64,000 nt of DNA from positions 1 through 64,000 of the IMG/VR virus record IMGVR_UViG_3300048834_000169; one strand, given 5' to 3'. Source of the DNA: a virus. The notes under the pieces were generated by a model. That model saw nothing but the letters and a program-made list of their open reading frames with translations. It had not been told where the DNA came from and did no database searches. Numbering within the stretch: the first letter of the stretch is position 1; every line of letters starts with the position of its first letter. Positions 50,718-58,165 of this stretch are shown here, in pieces. The translations under genes and the position numbers were made by a program.

Positions 50718-51778
50718 TTAAGAATTGATGATGTTATGAATGAGAATCAGTTTACCGGGGCAAGCGACAAACAATGCTTGATCCGAATAGGCTCTGATTT
50801 CGAAGCCCGCGACGTTCGGTATAGCTAAGAAGAACGCATCTCCACCGTTGGTCTGGTCCAGAGGTTGCTTGAAGGTAATGTCGGTAGATCCAACGCGCAT
50901 CAATTCAGCTACGGGCAAGATGAAAGCGAGAGACTCTTTTACGTAAGTAGAAGGTCTGATTTCAACTCCACCGTTCTGAGCGTAGAACTTGATAGACTGA
51001 GCGCCGTTCTCTGATTTTTCAACACTGTAAGAAGAGTCGAATTTACGGAGAGCAGCTTGGTCTGTCATGAGCTTAGCCCAAGTCTTGGGGTTAACCAAGC
51101 AAAGAACGTCTTCGTCAAGGCCTTTTTCAACGCCACGAGCGATAGCTTGTTGAATTTTAGCGAAAGAGAGGTCAGCTCCGCCAGCATCATATTCAGTAGC
51201 TTTGAACAAGCTGTACTGAGAAGGGTTAATGCCGAACAAAGAAGAAGTCTCAGTCATGATAGCGTGGAGACCTTTGAATTCGTTACCCATAGAACCTTTG
51301 AAGAAGATCCTGTCGGTAGCTACAACTGTGGCCAAGTTAGAGCTCAGCGTGAGGGTGCGGTCTTCCAAATTAACTCCAGTGATTGTTCTTTCGCCGCGAA
51401 GGGTCAAAAGATCAGCAGAGTAGATTTCGATTACTGCGTTCTCAGCGCCAACCCAGATACCAGGAGCCCAGTCAGCTTGAGAAATCTCAAGTACTGAACC
51501 GGTCATAGCGTCGTCAGCTTTAGCGAGTTCTTTTTGACCGTAGAACATGACGATTTCTAATCGCTTAGCGAAAGATCGAACCATGTTAGCTACGATGAAT
51601 TTCGTGCCGCGCTCGAAAGCTGCTTTGCTAGAAGCAGAACGTGTAGCTACAGACAAAGCAATTTGAGATCGCAGAAGGAACTCATATCCTTGGATTGTAG
51701 CGTCGCGAACTGTTCCGGGAATAGCGTCGTTCAAGTTAAACGCTGTTCCAGCGGAGCCTCCGTAAGATACATGTGTTA
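50718..51778 (-). CDS. Major capsid protein, exon 3 (main part)
   Basis: 1061 nt encoding residues 56 (second and third codon bases) to 408 of the spliced major capsid protein. The exon starts in VSYGGSAGTAFNLNDAIPG and runs through the capsid core (KRLEIVMFYGQ, GLDEDVLCLVNPKTW) to the stop. A TTG at 51734 could be read as a start, but sequence upstream continues in frame to the intron boundary and no ribosome binding site precedes the TTG. The full coding join on the minus strand is 53868-53727, 52889-52866, 51778-50718: 1227 nt, 408 residues, one open frame. It forms the shell with the scaffold at 54047. Confidence 0.9.
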
Positions 51779-52865
51779 CCCTAAAGGCTTTTTATCCCTT
51801 AGTTCTTATAGTTTCCTATAAGGTCAGCATATCTTTTCACCCTCCCGAGAGGGGTTGAGGACTCGTGGGTATGTTATAGTCTAGCTAATAAAGCTAGGAT
51901 CAATACCTATGCGTTGCACGTGTATAGACATTTTAATATCTACACTTCCGTTCTGATTAACATAGTCTGAATAGTACATAAAAGTATGCGCCTTGTGCAT
52001 TTGGCGTGCGCTTCGTTTCTTACATATCTGAACAACATTGCTCTTGTGAAATCCGTCATTTTTGACATCCATTAACATGTCATAAATCTTAATAGCTCCG
52101 GTTTTTAGGCATATCGCTACTATCTTCTCTTGACTGAATTTTCTTGATATTTGCTGCTTTGTTTGTTCAGTGTGTGGACGATTAAATCCGGGCTTGAAAA
52201 TTTTAGCAGACCTTTTTATTCCGTCCGATATTCTTTTTCGAGCTAGTGGCGTGTGCTTTGTTCCGCCGTGGCCGCCGTCCTTTAGATTAAAACCATCTGG
52301 GCTCAGAGTATTATACGCTTTCACTAACAAGTATTCTGCCTCGTTCAATGATTGCTCGCTAAACGCTATAAAAAGTTCTTCAACCTTAAATGCGCCTCTT
52401 CCATACTTACGAAGAGCCATATCAATATACATTTTAGACGAAGTTTTCCAGTAATGATCATTAAATCGATCCATTACCGAATCTCTCGTAGTCTTACCTA
52501 CATAAGCTTTTCCATCGCTTATTCTGGTAATTTTATATATTGATCCAAAACGTTTCATACTTTTATTATACCTTATTAGACTTTAGTCTTCCAGGTTTTT
52601 TCCTCAATTCTCGTAAACTTATTACTAAGTCTACCGGGCTATCTTAAAGCTTTAACCCGTGTTCGTGCATTCTGTTAACCTCTATTTCTAGAGTCCTTAG
52701 ACATTTCTGCTAAGGTCTACCGTTTTATTTATGTCGGTAGTTCGGACTATCGCATCCCTCTCGGGTCTTCTCACTTAGTCTCTCAGGCTGCTTTCGCTTG
52801 CCCCTTGTTGCCCTGTTTCTCAGGATGTTCAAGTCAATCAGAGAAGATTTTACTTGGGCCAAATT
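51779..52865 (-). mobile_element. Group I intron 2 of the capsid gene
   Basis: 1087 nt. The 5' site follows a U; exon TTGGGTT pairs with the guide GGCCCAA (52854-52860) over 7 bp, ending in the required U.G. The core is readable: Q-like AAGCAGCC (about 52786-52793), R-like GAGACTA (52776-52782), P8 CCC-GAGA-GGG, and S-like ATAGTCC (52744-52750), so P7 is GACTA/TAGTC. The core is 5' of the endonuclease gene, which sits in the P9 region. A GNRA hairpin CTTATAG-GAAA-CTATAAG (51805-51822) and terminal G end the intron. This order is that of known phage group I introns. Confidence 0.85.
51881..52558 (-). CDS. Intron-2-encoded GIY-YIG homing endonuclease
   Basis: 225 residues inside intron 2. GIY-YIG motifs SIYKI and AYVGKT (about 6-24), catalytic-Glu helix LNEAEYLLVKAYN (about 71-83), GFNLKDGG. 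Then NUMOD3-type HTPLARKRISDGI and a C-terminal IENR-type helix-turn-helix. It should cut intron-less capsid alleles to spread the intron. The gene looks intact. Confidence 0.85.
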   Translation of the reverse strand: MKRFGSIYKITRISDGKAYVGKTTRDSVMDRFNDHYWKTSSKMYIDMALRKYGRGAFKVEELFIAFSEQSLNEAEYLLVKAYNTLSPDGFNLKDGGHGGTKHTPLARKRISDGIKRSAKIFKPGFNRPHTEQTKQQISRKFSQEKIVAICLKTGAIKIYDMLMDVKNDGFHKSNVVQICKKRSARQMHKAHTFMYYSDYVNQNGSVDIKMSIHVQRIGIDPSFIS

Positions 52866-52889
52866 AACCCAAAATTACTGGTTGATGAT
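52866..52889 (-). CDS. Major capsid protein, exon 2 (24-nt microexon)
   Basis: 24 nt, ATCATCAACC...GGGTT, lying between the two introns. With the flanking exon bases it encodes YHQPVILG plus the first base of a Leu codon. The family of this capsid normally has a Y/F-x-Q-P-V-x-L segment right after the TGN(L/K) that ends exon 1, so this stretch is a genuine coding piece. The 5' neighbour (52890) is the terminal G of intron 1; the 3' end is the U paired in P1 of intron 2. Confidence 0.8.
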
Positions 52890-53726
52890 CTTATTGTTAT
52901 CATTAGAGTTTTTTATCTCTAACATCTTATAGTTACCTATAAGGTCAGCATACATTTTCACATTTAAGTGTCGGAAGCTCTTGCCCAGATTATATTCTCT
53001 TTCGAGGTTCACTGAGTATGCGTTACGAAGTTTTGGATTCGTTAGGTCCAATTCCCCTCGGTATTAACCTTTTATAAGGCCTTCACCGATACATCCCGAT
53101 TTTTATACGAATTTAAAGTGATATCCGCCGGTACTAATTCTTAGTCCATTACAAACTAAGCTAATTTTGCTATAGTGTAAATTTAAATCTCTAGCGGCTT
53201 CTCTAGCCGACTTATAAACTTTACCAGTTTCTAAACACATTACCGGCTTAGGTCTAATTATTTTATCCTGATGCTCTTTACTATTTTTATGTCCGAGTCT
53301 TGCAATTCTATTCTTAGCTGCGTGCTCTTCTGAAACTTTCTTGCCTTTGCGGTCTTTGGACCATCTAGCCTTCATTTCAGGGGAGTGTAAATTTGAATAG
53401 CCGTTAATCGACTTTGGGCTAACGTTTAACCCGTCTACTCTAGTATTATATTGTAATATAAGCATCTCTTCTAAAATAACTGCCTGATCCAGCGTCAAAT
53501 GCTCCTGAATAAGGACTATTTTGTAATGAGCCCTATTCCACTTACGTTTAGTAACGTGCTGAGCAAATCGTCTAGATAATGGCTGACCCGTCAGCCCTAC
53601 GTAGACCGTCTTGTCATTTATATCTTGGATTTGATATACTTTATAATTCTTCAAGGTATTGTTCCTAAAAGGATTCTACCATATAGCGGGGGCTTTTTCT
53701 ACCCGCAATCTCCATCTTCAACTTTT
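52890..53726 (-). mobile_element. Group I intron 1 of the capsid gene
   Basis: 837 nt. Exon AATCTCT pairs with guide GGAGATT (53707-53713) over 7 bp with the terminal U.G; GAT just before the guide pairs with the first bases ATC of exon 2 (P10). The intron ends in G at 52890. The endonuclease gene lies near the 5' end, so the core is split: a P-like GATTGCGGG before it, and an S-like ATATAATCT (about 52988-52996) after it. I cannot assign P7 with confidence. The 3' part shares 33 of 36 bases with intron 2, including the hairpin CTTATAG-GTAA-CTATAAG (52926-52943). Confidence 0.8.
53103..53654 (-). CDS. Intron-1-encoded GIY-YIG homing endonuclease
   Basis: 183 residues, TTG start with TTTTAGGA upstream. 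GIY-YIG motifs VYQI and VYVGLTG (about 6-23), catalytic-Glu helix AVILEEMLILQYN (about 58-70), GLNVSP at domain end. Then NUMOD3-like motifs (HSPEMKARWSKDRKG, SEEHAAKNR) and a C-terminal IENR-like helix-turn-helix with SAREAARDLNLHYSKISLV. Placed before most of the intron core, unlike the endonuclease of intron 2. Appears intact. Confidence 0.85.
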   Translation of the reverse strand: MKNYKVYQIQDINDKTVYVGLTGQPLSRRFAQHVTKRKWNRAHYKIVLIQEHLTLDQAVILEEMLILQYNTRVDGLNVSPKSINGYSNLHSPEMKARWSKDRKGKKVSEEHAAKNRIARLGHKNSKEHQDKIIRPKPVMCLETGKVYKSAREAARDLNLHYSKISLVCNGLRISTGGYHFKFV

Positions 53727-53868
53727 AGAGATTACCGGTTTGTTTGTCCATGGGAACGAAGTCAACTTCTTTCATGAGGACTACGTTATCAGGAACTAAG
53801 TTTTCTACTTGATTCGCATAAAGTTCTTTAAAAAATCCATTAAGTGTTGCAACTGTATTTGCTGCCAT
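53727..53868 (-). CDS. Major capsid protein, exon 1
   Basis: 142 nt encoding residues 1-47 plus one base: it starts MAANTVATLNGFFKEL and ends VPMDKQTGNL. ATG at 53868 is preceded by AAAAGGAAAATAATAAA, a good ribosome binding site. Without splicing the frame would stop at TAA one codon after Leu47. The N-terminal pattern (V-x-x-L/V-D/N-G-x-F-K-x-x-Y-A-x-x and MxKxVxFVPxxKQTGN) is typical of this capsid family. Confidence 0.85.
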
Positions 53869-53993
53869 TTTATTATTTTCCTTTTATTTAATTTTAGTTA
53901 TTGGTTGGTTTAATAAAAAGGAACTGAGATAAGCCTTGTCTCGGCGTAACGGGATGCCAGAAGCAGTAAAGTATCCTGGGTCCATAGAGTTAC

Positions 53994-54016
53994 GCGCCTA
54001 GACGTAGCCTAAGCGC
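53994..54016 (-). promoter_or_regulatory. RNA hairpin in the capsid leader
   Basis: On the minus strand GCGCTTAG-GCTACGT-CTAGGCGC forms an 8-bp stem with one G.U pair and a 7-base loop. It lies 30 bases after the scaffold stop and about 125 bases before the capsid ATG. There is no U-tract, so it is not a standard terminator; an mRNA-stability or processing element is possible. The rest of 53869-54046 holds only the capsid ribosome binding site. Confidence 0.35.
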
Positions 54017-54046
54017 ATATCCTTTACTATTACTATTTGTTATGGC

Positions 54047-55072
54047 TTATTTGCCGCGCAGCCAGTCGCGCATACTGATCTTAGCCTTCTTAGCCGGCTC
54101 AGAACTAGGTGATGCTACTTCCTTAACTTCCGCTACTTTAGGGGCAGCGGCTTTAGTCGCCTCTCTAGCCTTAGCTATCTGACGATCTCGGAGCTTTTTA
54201 ACCTTTTCAGCGCTAATATAAGCTTCTAGAGCGTCTTCGGGCAATACGTCAATATATTGCTGAATATCTCTTTGCATCTCTTTCTTAATAATATTAAGAG
54301 CTTGCTTAGGGCTAATGTCCTTATTGTTCTCGGCTGCCGTGATCATGACATCAGCTAAACGCTTAAGAACAAAGGGAGATTTAGGCAACTGAGATGCTTC
54401 AAAAGCTTCAGTGATCTGCTCTTCCAGTTGAGCTTCTTGCTGCTGCACGAGTCTTTCATATTCTGCCGCCTGACGACGCTCTTCTTCTTGCTTCATGTGT
54501 GCACGGAGGTCTTCGAGTTCGCGCTGAAGGCGTTCTTTTTCACGTACTTCAGGGCTCTTCTGATCGTCTTCGAGTTTTCTAGACAGGATCTTTTGGGCTA
54601 ATTCGATAACCTTATCTTCTGAACCTAGGATATTGGGGTCAGCGAGTACAGCTTCTGGGTTGGTTCTAAGCATTTGTACTAATTGAATGGCTTCTTGCTT
54701 AATTCTAGCCGCTTCTTCCATTCTAGATTGGCCCGCGCGCCCTAATTGAGCGTACTTGACCATTTCTTCTTTATTAAGCTCTAAAAGCTGACCGTCTACC
54801 TTGATTGTGTACTTTTCGGGGTCGGCTTTAGACTGTTTAGCGTCTACCTTAGCCGCCGCCTGCTTAACTTCTTTCTTGCTGGGCTCTGAACCCTCGCTAG
54901 AAGCCTCATTAGACGCGTTTAAAGCCTCGCCATTGGACGAAGATTCTTCGCTAGACTGATTACCTTCAAGATTAATAGACTCGTTACCTTGGGCGTTTAA
55001 ATCGGTATTAGACGCTTCTGAAGAGCTTGAGTCTGAGCTATTGATGGGGGCAGAACTGCCGTTATCTGACAT
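54047..55072 (-). CDS. Capsid scaffolding protein
   Basis: 341 residues. Ser/Asn/Glu-rich acidic disordered N-terminus (about 1-60), Lys-rich linker, long coiled-coil centre (about 165-225, EKERLQRELEDLRAHMKQEE) and a short basic C-terminus (KISMRDWLRGK) suited to capsid binding. This build and its place directly before the capsid gene are typical of scaffolding proteins. AGGAG precedes ATG. Confidence 0.75.
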   Translation of the reverse strand: MSDNGSSAPINSSDSSSSEASNTDLNAQGNESINLEGNQSSEESSSNGEALNASNEASSEGSEPSKKEVKQAAAKVDAKQSKADPEKYTIKVDGQLLELNKEEMVKYAQLGRAGQSRMEEAARIKQEAIQLVQMLRTNPEAVLADPNILGSEDKVIELAQKILSRKLEDDQKSPEVREKERLQRELEDLRAHMKQEEERRQAAEYERLVQQQEAQLEEQITEAFEASQLPKSPFVLKRLADVMITAAENNKDISPKQALNIIKKEMQRDIQQYIDVLPEDALEAYISAEKVKKLRDRQIAKAREATKAAAPKVAEVKEVASPSSEPAKKAKISMRDWLRGK

Positions 55073-55163
55073 GTGATATACTCCTATGCCTATCCCTAGT
55101 TTAGGGGTAAGGTTTAAGCTAGGCGTCGCGTAATTGCGATAGCCTTATCTATATAGGATTTGT

Positions 55164-55301
55164 TTATTTGAGTAACCAGACTAGGGCGCTAATGGTAACT
55201 GCGTTTAGGATAATCGACGCTATTGCTATCCGCTTCCACTTGGATATTCTAGAGAGGGTAGCCGGCTTTAGAGTATGGGTTGCGTTCTTACTTGGGGTCA
55301 A
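55164..55301 (-). CDS. Candidate 45-residue membrane peptide
   Basis: TTG-start ORF overlapping the end of the upstream gene by 14 bases. Basic N-part (SRISKWKR, about 17-24), then one hydrophobic helix (about 25-44) ending LVWLLK. It occupies most of the 215-base gap between the C92-like gene and the scaffold. No clear ribosome binding site, so it is uncertain. A small holin or membrane regulator would be possible. Confidence 0.3.
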   Translation of the reverse strand: MTPSKNATHTLKPATLSRISKWKRIAIASIILNAVTISALVWLLK

Positions 55302-55812
55302 TCTTAGTCTGGCCATCTAATACCTCGTAAATATATCTAGGACCTACTAAGTTTAAGTCCTCTGTTATACTAACACCTAACATGCTAATTATTCTTGCCG
55401 CTATTTCAGAACACACGTTCCCTTTAGTGAACGGATTCTTTATCTTGCACCCGATTTTCCTAGCTATTTTAATTATCCCAATACCTAGTACTTGTAGATG
55501 GCCATACTGCGTTCTGGAGTTATCAATGCAAAACTGGAGTATCTCTGTCTTTTCTTGAGGGCTTACCTCTAATTCAAATGTAGCTACTACTTTATTCTTT
55601 TTATTAAACGAGTGCTCATTAGTAAAATTAACCCCATCTCCGCGAGCTTCATATATAAGAGTTCTATTTAACGAGCTAGAGTGCCAACTTATGAATACGT
55701 GGCTATACGGGGTCCTTCCTTCAAATAGCCTTATCAAATGAGCTAGAACGGCTAATTTAGATTTTGGCCTAGAAAACCCTATAGTTATGTACTGTGCTCT
55801 ACTCTCCGACAT
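55288..55812 (-). CDS. Permuted NlpC/P60 (YiiX/C92-like) protein
   Basis: 174 residues from ATG at 55812 (AGGA upstream). FEGRTPYSHVFI (about 31-42) has the His of YSHV, then YEARGDGVNF, and later GNVCSEIAARII (about 135-146) with Cys. This His-first, Cys-later order is that of circularly permuted papain-fold enzymes (YiiX/DUF830). Such proteins hydrolyse peptides or lipid amides; in a virion gene cluster a wall- or membrane-modifying activity during entry is possible. No signal peptide seen. Confidence 0.5.
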   Translation of the reverse strand: MSESRAQYITIGFSRPKSKLAVLAHLIRLFEGRTPYSHVFISWHSSSLNRTLIYEARGDGVNFTNEHSFNKKNKVVATFELEVSPQEKTEILQFCIDNSRTQYGHLQVLGIGIIKIARKIGCKIKNPFTKGNVCSEIAARIISMLGVSITEDLNLVGPRYIYEVLDGQTKIDPK

Positions 55813-56245
55813 ATGATGTAATCCTGTCAATAGCATACTGCAGCTCTTCTGCGTGGTCTGGGTGCATAGGCTTAATGAGCTGAATTATACCTCTAGCGGT
55901 CTTTAATGCTCCGCCTTCAAGTACAAAACCTATATTAATTAGTTGACTAACCAATACAGCTATATCTGCTTCAGATTTATTTAGTATTAAGTTTCTAGCG
56001 CCTATTCTAGCGGTTACGTCGTCTTTAAGACTTTTTCCAAACTGAATAGCTGCCGCCACACTTTGTTGCAGCAGTGGTTTAGGTGACAGCCTATTACCAT
56101 CTAATACCCACCCTATTCCAGGCTGCGGAGTCATGTCATCTATACTTATTAACATTTGAACATTTCTAGCCACGTCGTGAATTTCATCTTCAGAGATGTC
56201 TACTATTTCTACTACTACGTTATTATCTAGTATCGCGTGCTTCAT
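55799..56245 (-). CDS. Tail-fibre-assembly-like protein
   Basis: 148 residues. The N-half with VVVEIVDISEDEIHD and PQPGIGWVLDGNRLSPK matches the start of small phage proteins that help assemble or cap fibres; the C-half is helical. It overlaps the next gene and follows the beta-rich tail genes. Confidence 0.5.
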   Translation of the reverse strand: MKHAILDNNVVVEIVDISEDEIHDVARNVQMLISIDDMTPQPGIGWVLDGNRLSPKPLLQQSVAAAIQFGKSLKDDVTARIGARNLILNKSEADIAVLVSQLINIGFVLEGGALKTARGIIQLIKPMHPDHAEELQYAIDRITSYVGE

Positions 56246-56248
56246 GTG

Positions 56249-56803
56249 CTACTCGTCCAGTTTAGTTATGTCTAGGAAGTCAACTGCGTTTCTTAGTCTA
56301 ACTACGCTATCATATATTCCCAGGTGGTTCACGTATATTCTGTCTCTATATGTTACGCCGGATCTTATAACTGTACCTTCTATCATTAAGGTAGTATCGC
56401 CATCTAAAGATGCTCCAGTTATGCTTGTAATATCTATATCAGCGAAATAATAGCTGTTAGTTTGCTCTATGCCGCCCAAGTTCGCAATAAATACTTCGTT
56501 CCATTTAGGTGTAGTAATGTCCTCTACCCTATAAATGCTAAATGTGGCAGAGGCCGCGCTATCTACGCTGGCATTATCGGAGTTATACAAGTATCCGATA
56601 AGTCTAATTTTATCTAAGGTGCTGGTATCCAGTTGGGCGGCTAACTTTATTACGCGACTTCCAGTAGACAGTGCGCTATTAGGTCCAAATAGAAACTGCC
56701 ACTCTGGCGATACATTAACTATATATCTAGAGTTGTGATCTACTTTTAGCCACTGATTCTCTTCGTTATTATGTTGAGCTAATAACTTTCTAGTAACTGG
56801 CAT
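56249..56803 (-). CDS. Beta-rich virion protein
   Basis: 184 residues, beta-rich, no motif recognised. FSIYRVEDITTPKWNEVF in the centre and YVNHLGIYDSVVRLR near the end resemble tail-appendage proteins. It is one of a tight run of six genes between portal and scaffold. Confidence 0.5.
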   Translation of the reverse strand: MPVTRKLLAQHNNEENQWLKVDHNSRYIVNVSPEWQFLFGPNSALSTGSRVIKLAAQLDTSTLDKIRLIGYLYNSDNASVDSAASATFSIYRVEDITTPKWNEVFIANLGGIEQTNSYYFADIDITSITGASLDGDTTLMIEGTVIRSGVTYRDRIYVNHLGIYDSVVRLRNAVDFLDITKLDE

Positions 56804-56804
56804 A

Positions 56805-58163
56805 CTATGATCCTAGAAGCGTAAAGCCTTTATAAGCTACTCGTTCAACTCCTTGCACTACAATACCGACTTTGGCACTATAGTGGGTTAAGTCGGTGAG
56901 TAAAGCCGCGCTTACTGGTGTAGTATTAAATCTTCCGTTAACGTCGGCGGTTATGCCGGTCTCAGTAAGTCCCGCTACTGGCACCCCGTCTTTATCATAA
57001 ATCGTATAGTTTGCAGCTCCTAGATTACTAGTCTGTACGCGCCCGTTAGAAGTCTCTACCCAAAACGTAGCTTGTAGCTGGTTTAACGCGTTTATAGAGA
57101 ATGTAGCTTTGGCAAATTGTTCTGCTCTTACTGATGTCATCGGAATAAGAGATGTTCTCGCTATTCCATCAACTTCCACTGTAATTCTAGCCGTATATAA
57201 CTGTAAGGACGCGGGGTCTATTCCGGAAACTGGGGTAATTGTATATGTGCCTTGCGCGCCAGCCACTATTCCAGATTCGGATAAGCCTCCAACTATGGCA
57301 CCATCTTGATCTAGTACGTCGTATGATCCTACACCAAGTCTAGCTAATTCGGATATCTGAGTGTCTGCTTCGTCCCTTGCCCAGAATATACCGACTAAGT
57401 CGCCGCTGTTGTCGAAAGTATATTGTCCAGACGTTCCGTAGCTAGGTACTTTTTGAACAATTCCAACATTATCTGTTCTAACTTCTCCGTCGATAGATAT
57501 AGAACATTTTACTACGTAATGATCTAGGGACTCTTGTAAAGAAGATGGTACCGCGGTTATCTTAAACTGTCCGTTAGCATCGGCTGTAATACCAGATTGT
57601 GACATACCTACTACGGCCGCACCAGTCTTGTCATATACTTGGTACGAGGCAGTTCCTAGTACAGTACTGACAGACGTGGCTAGCTCCCCGTTTTTTTTAC
57701 CCCAAATAGTTCCCTGAAACTCGCCTTCCGGTGCTAAAGAAAAAGCCCCGTCCACGTCATATGTGTCGATTGCCGTTAGTACACCAGTAGAAATTACGCT
57801 CATAGAAACGGTATTGCTATCTCTGTTATTTACACCGTCTATAGCACGCACGCCAACATAATAAGTAGTCCCATTAACTAAGAACGACCCATCTGGCATA
57901 GTAAAAATGTCATACTGCAGATTTGGACTAACTGCTATGATGTTAGCGGTATTGAATAAGCCCACCGCTGAAGACGCTTGGATATAGACTTCGTATCTAA
58001 TAGGTGGGGTCGGGTCGGTGGCTGCGGACCACCCGGCTCGGATTTGGCCGCGAGACTCTACGTCCAAAAAAGTTATTCCAGCGAACGTAGGAGGCGTTAG
58101 GTCTGCTATACACGCCTCAGATGTTCCCTGATAGAAATTATTTTCTACTAGGAAATTAGCCAT
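56805..58163 (-). CDS. Tail appendage protein with repeated Ig/FN3-like domains
   Basis: 452 residues. An N-terminal fibronectin-type-III-like domain (about 20-125, GWSAATDPTPPIRYEVYIQA), followed by three related beta repeats of about 105 residues, each containing a variant of Y-D-K/Q-D/T-G-A-x-V-x-G-L/M-S/T-x-S/T-G-I. No enzymatic motif. Probably a tail spike or whisker that contacts the cell surface. Confidence 0.6.
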   Translation of the reverse strand: MANFLVENNFYQGTSEACIADLTPPTFAGITFLDVESRGQIRAGWSAATDPTPPIRYEVYIQASSAVGLFNTANIIAVSPNLQYDIFTMPDGSFLVNGTTYYVGVRAIDGVNNRDSNTVSMSVISTGVLTAIDTYDVDGAFSLAPEGEFQGTIWGKKNGELATSVSTVLGTASYQVYDKTGAAVVGMSQSGITADANGQFKITAVPSSLQESLDHYVVKCSISIDGEVRTDNVGIVQKVPSYGTSGQYTFDNSGDLVGIFWARDEADTQISELARLGVGSYDVLDQDGAIVGGLSESGIVAGAQGTYTITPVSGIDPASLQLYTARITVEVDGIARTSLIPMTSVRAEQFAKATFSINALNQLQATFWVETSNGRVQTSNLGAANYTIYDKDGVPVAGLTETGITADVNGRFNTTPVSAALLTDLTHYSAKVGIVVQGVERVAYKGFTLLGS

Positions 58164-58165
58164 TT

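Noticed and set aside
51735-51880. TTG at 51734 as start of a short capsid gene
   Set aside because: No ribosome binding site precedes it, the frame continues upstream with typical capsid sequence (VSYGGSAGTAFNL), and exons 1 and 2 supply the missing conserved N-terminus.
51779-53726. One long intron from exon 1 to exon 3
   Set aside because: The middle 24 nt match the expected capsid peptide, are preceded by an intron-terminal G and are paired in a perfect P1 with the following guide, so two introns fit better.
53926-53943. Inverted repeat GAGACAAGGCTTATCTC as terminator
   Set aside because: The loop would be too small or the stem only four pairs, and the following T-run is not positioned for termination.
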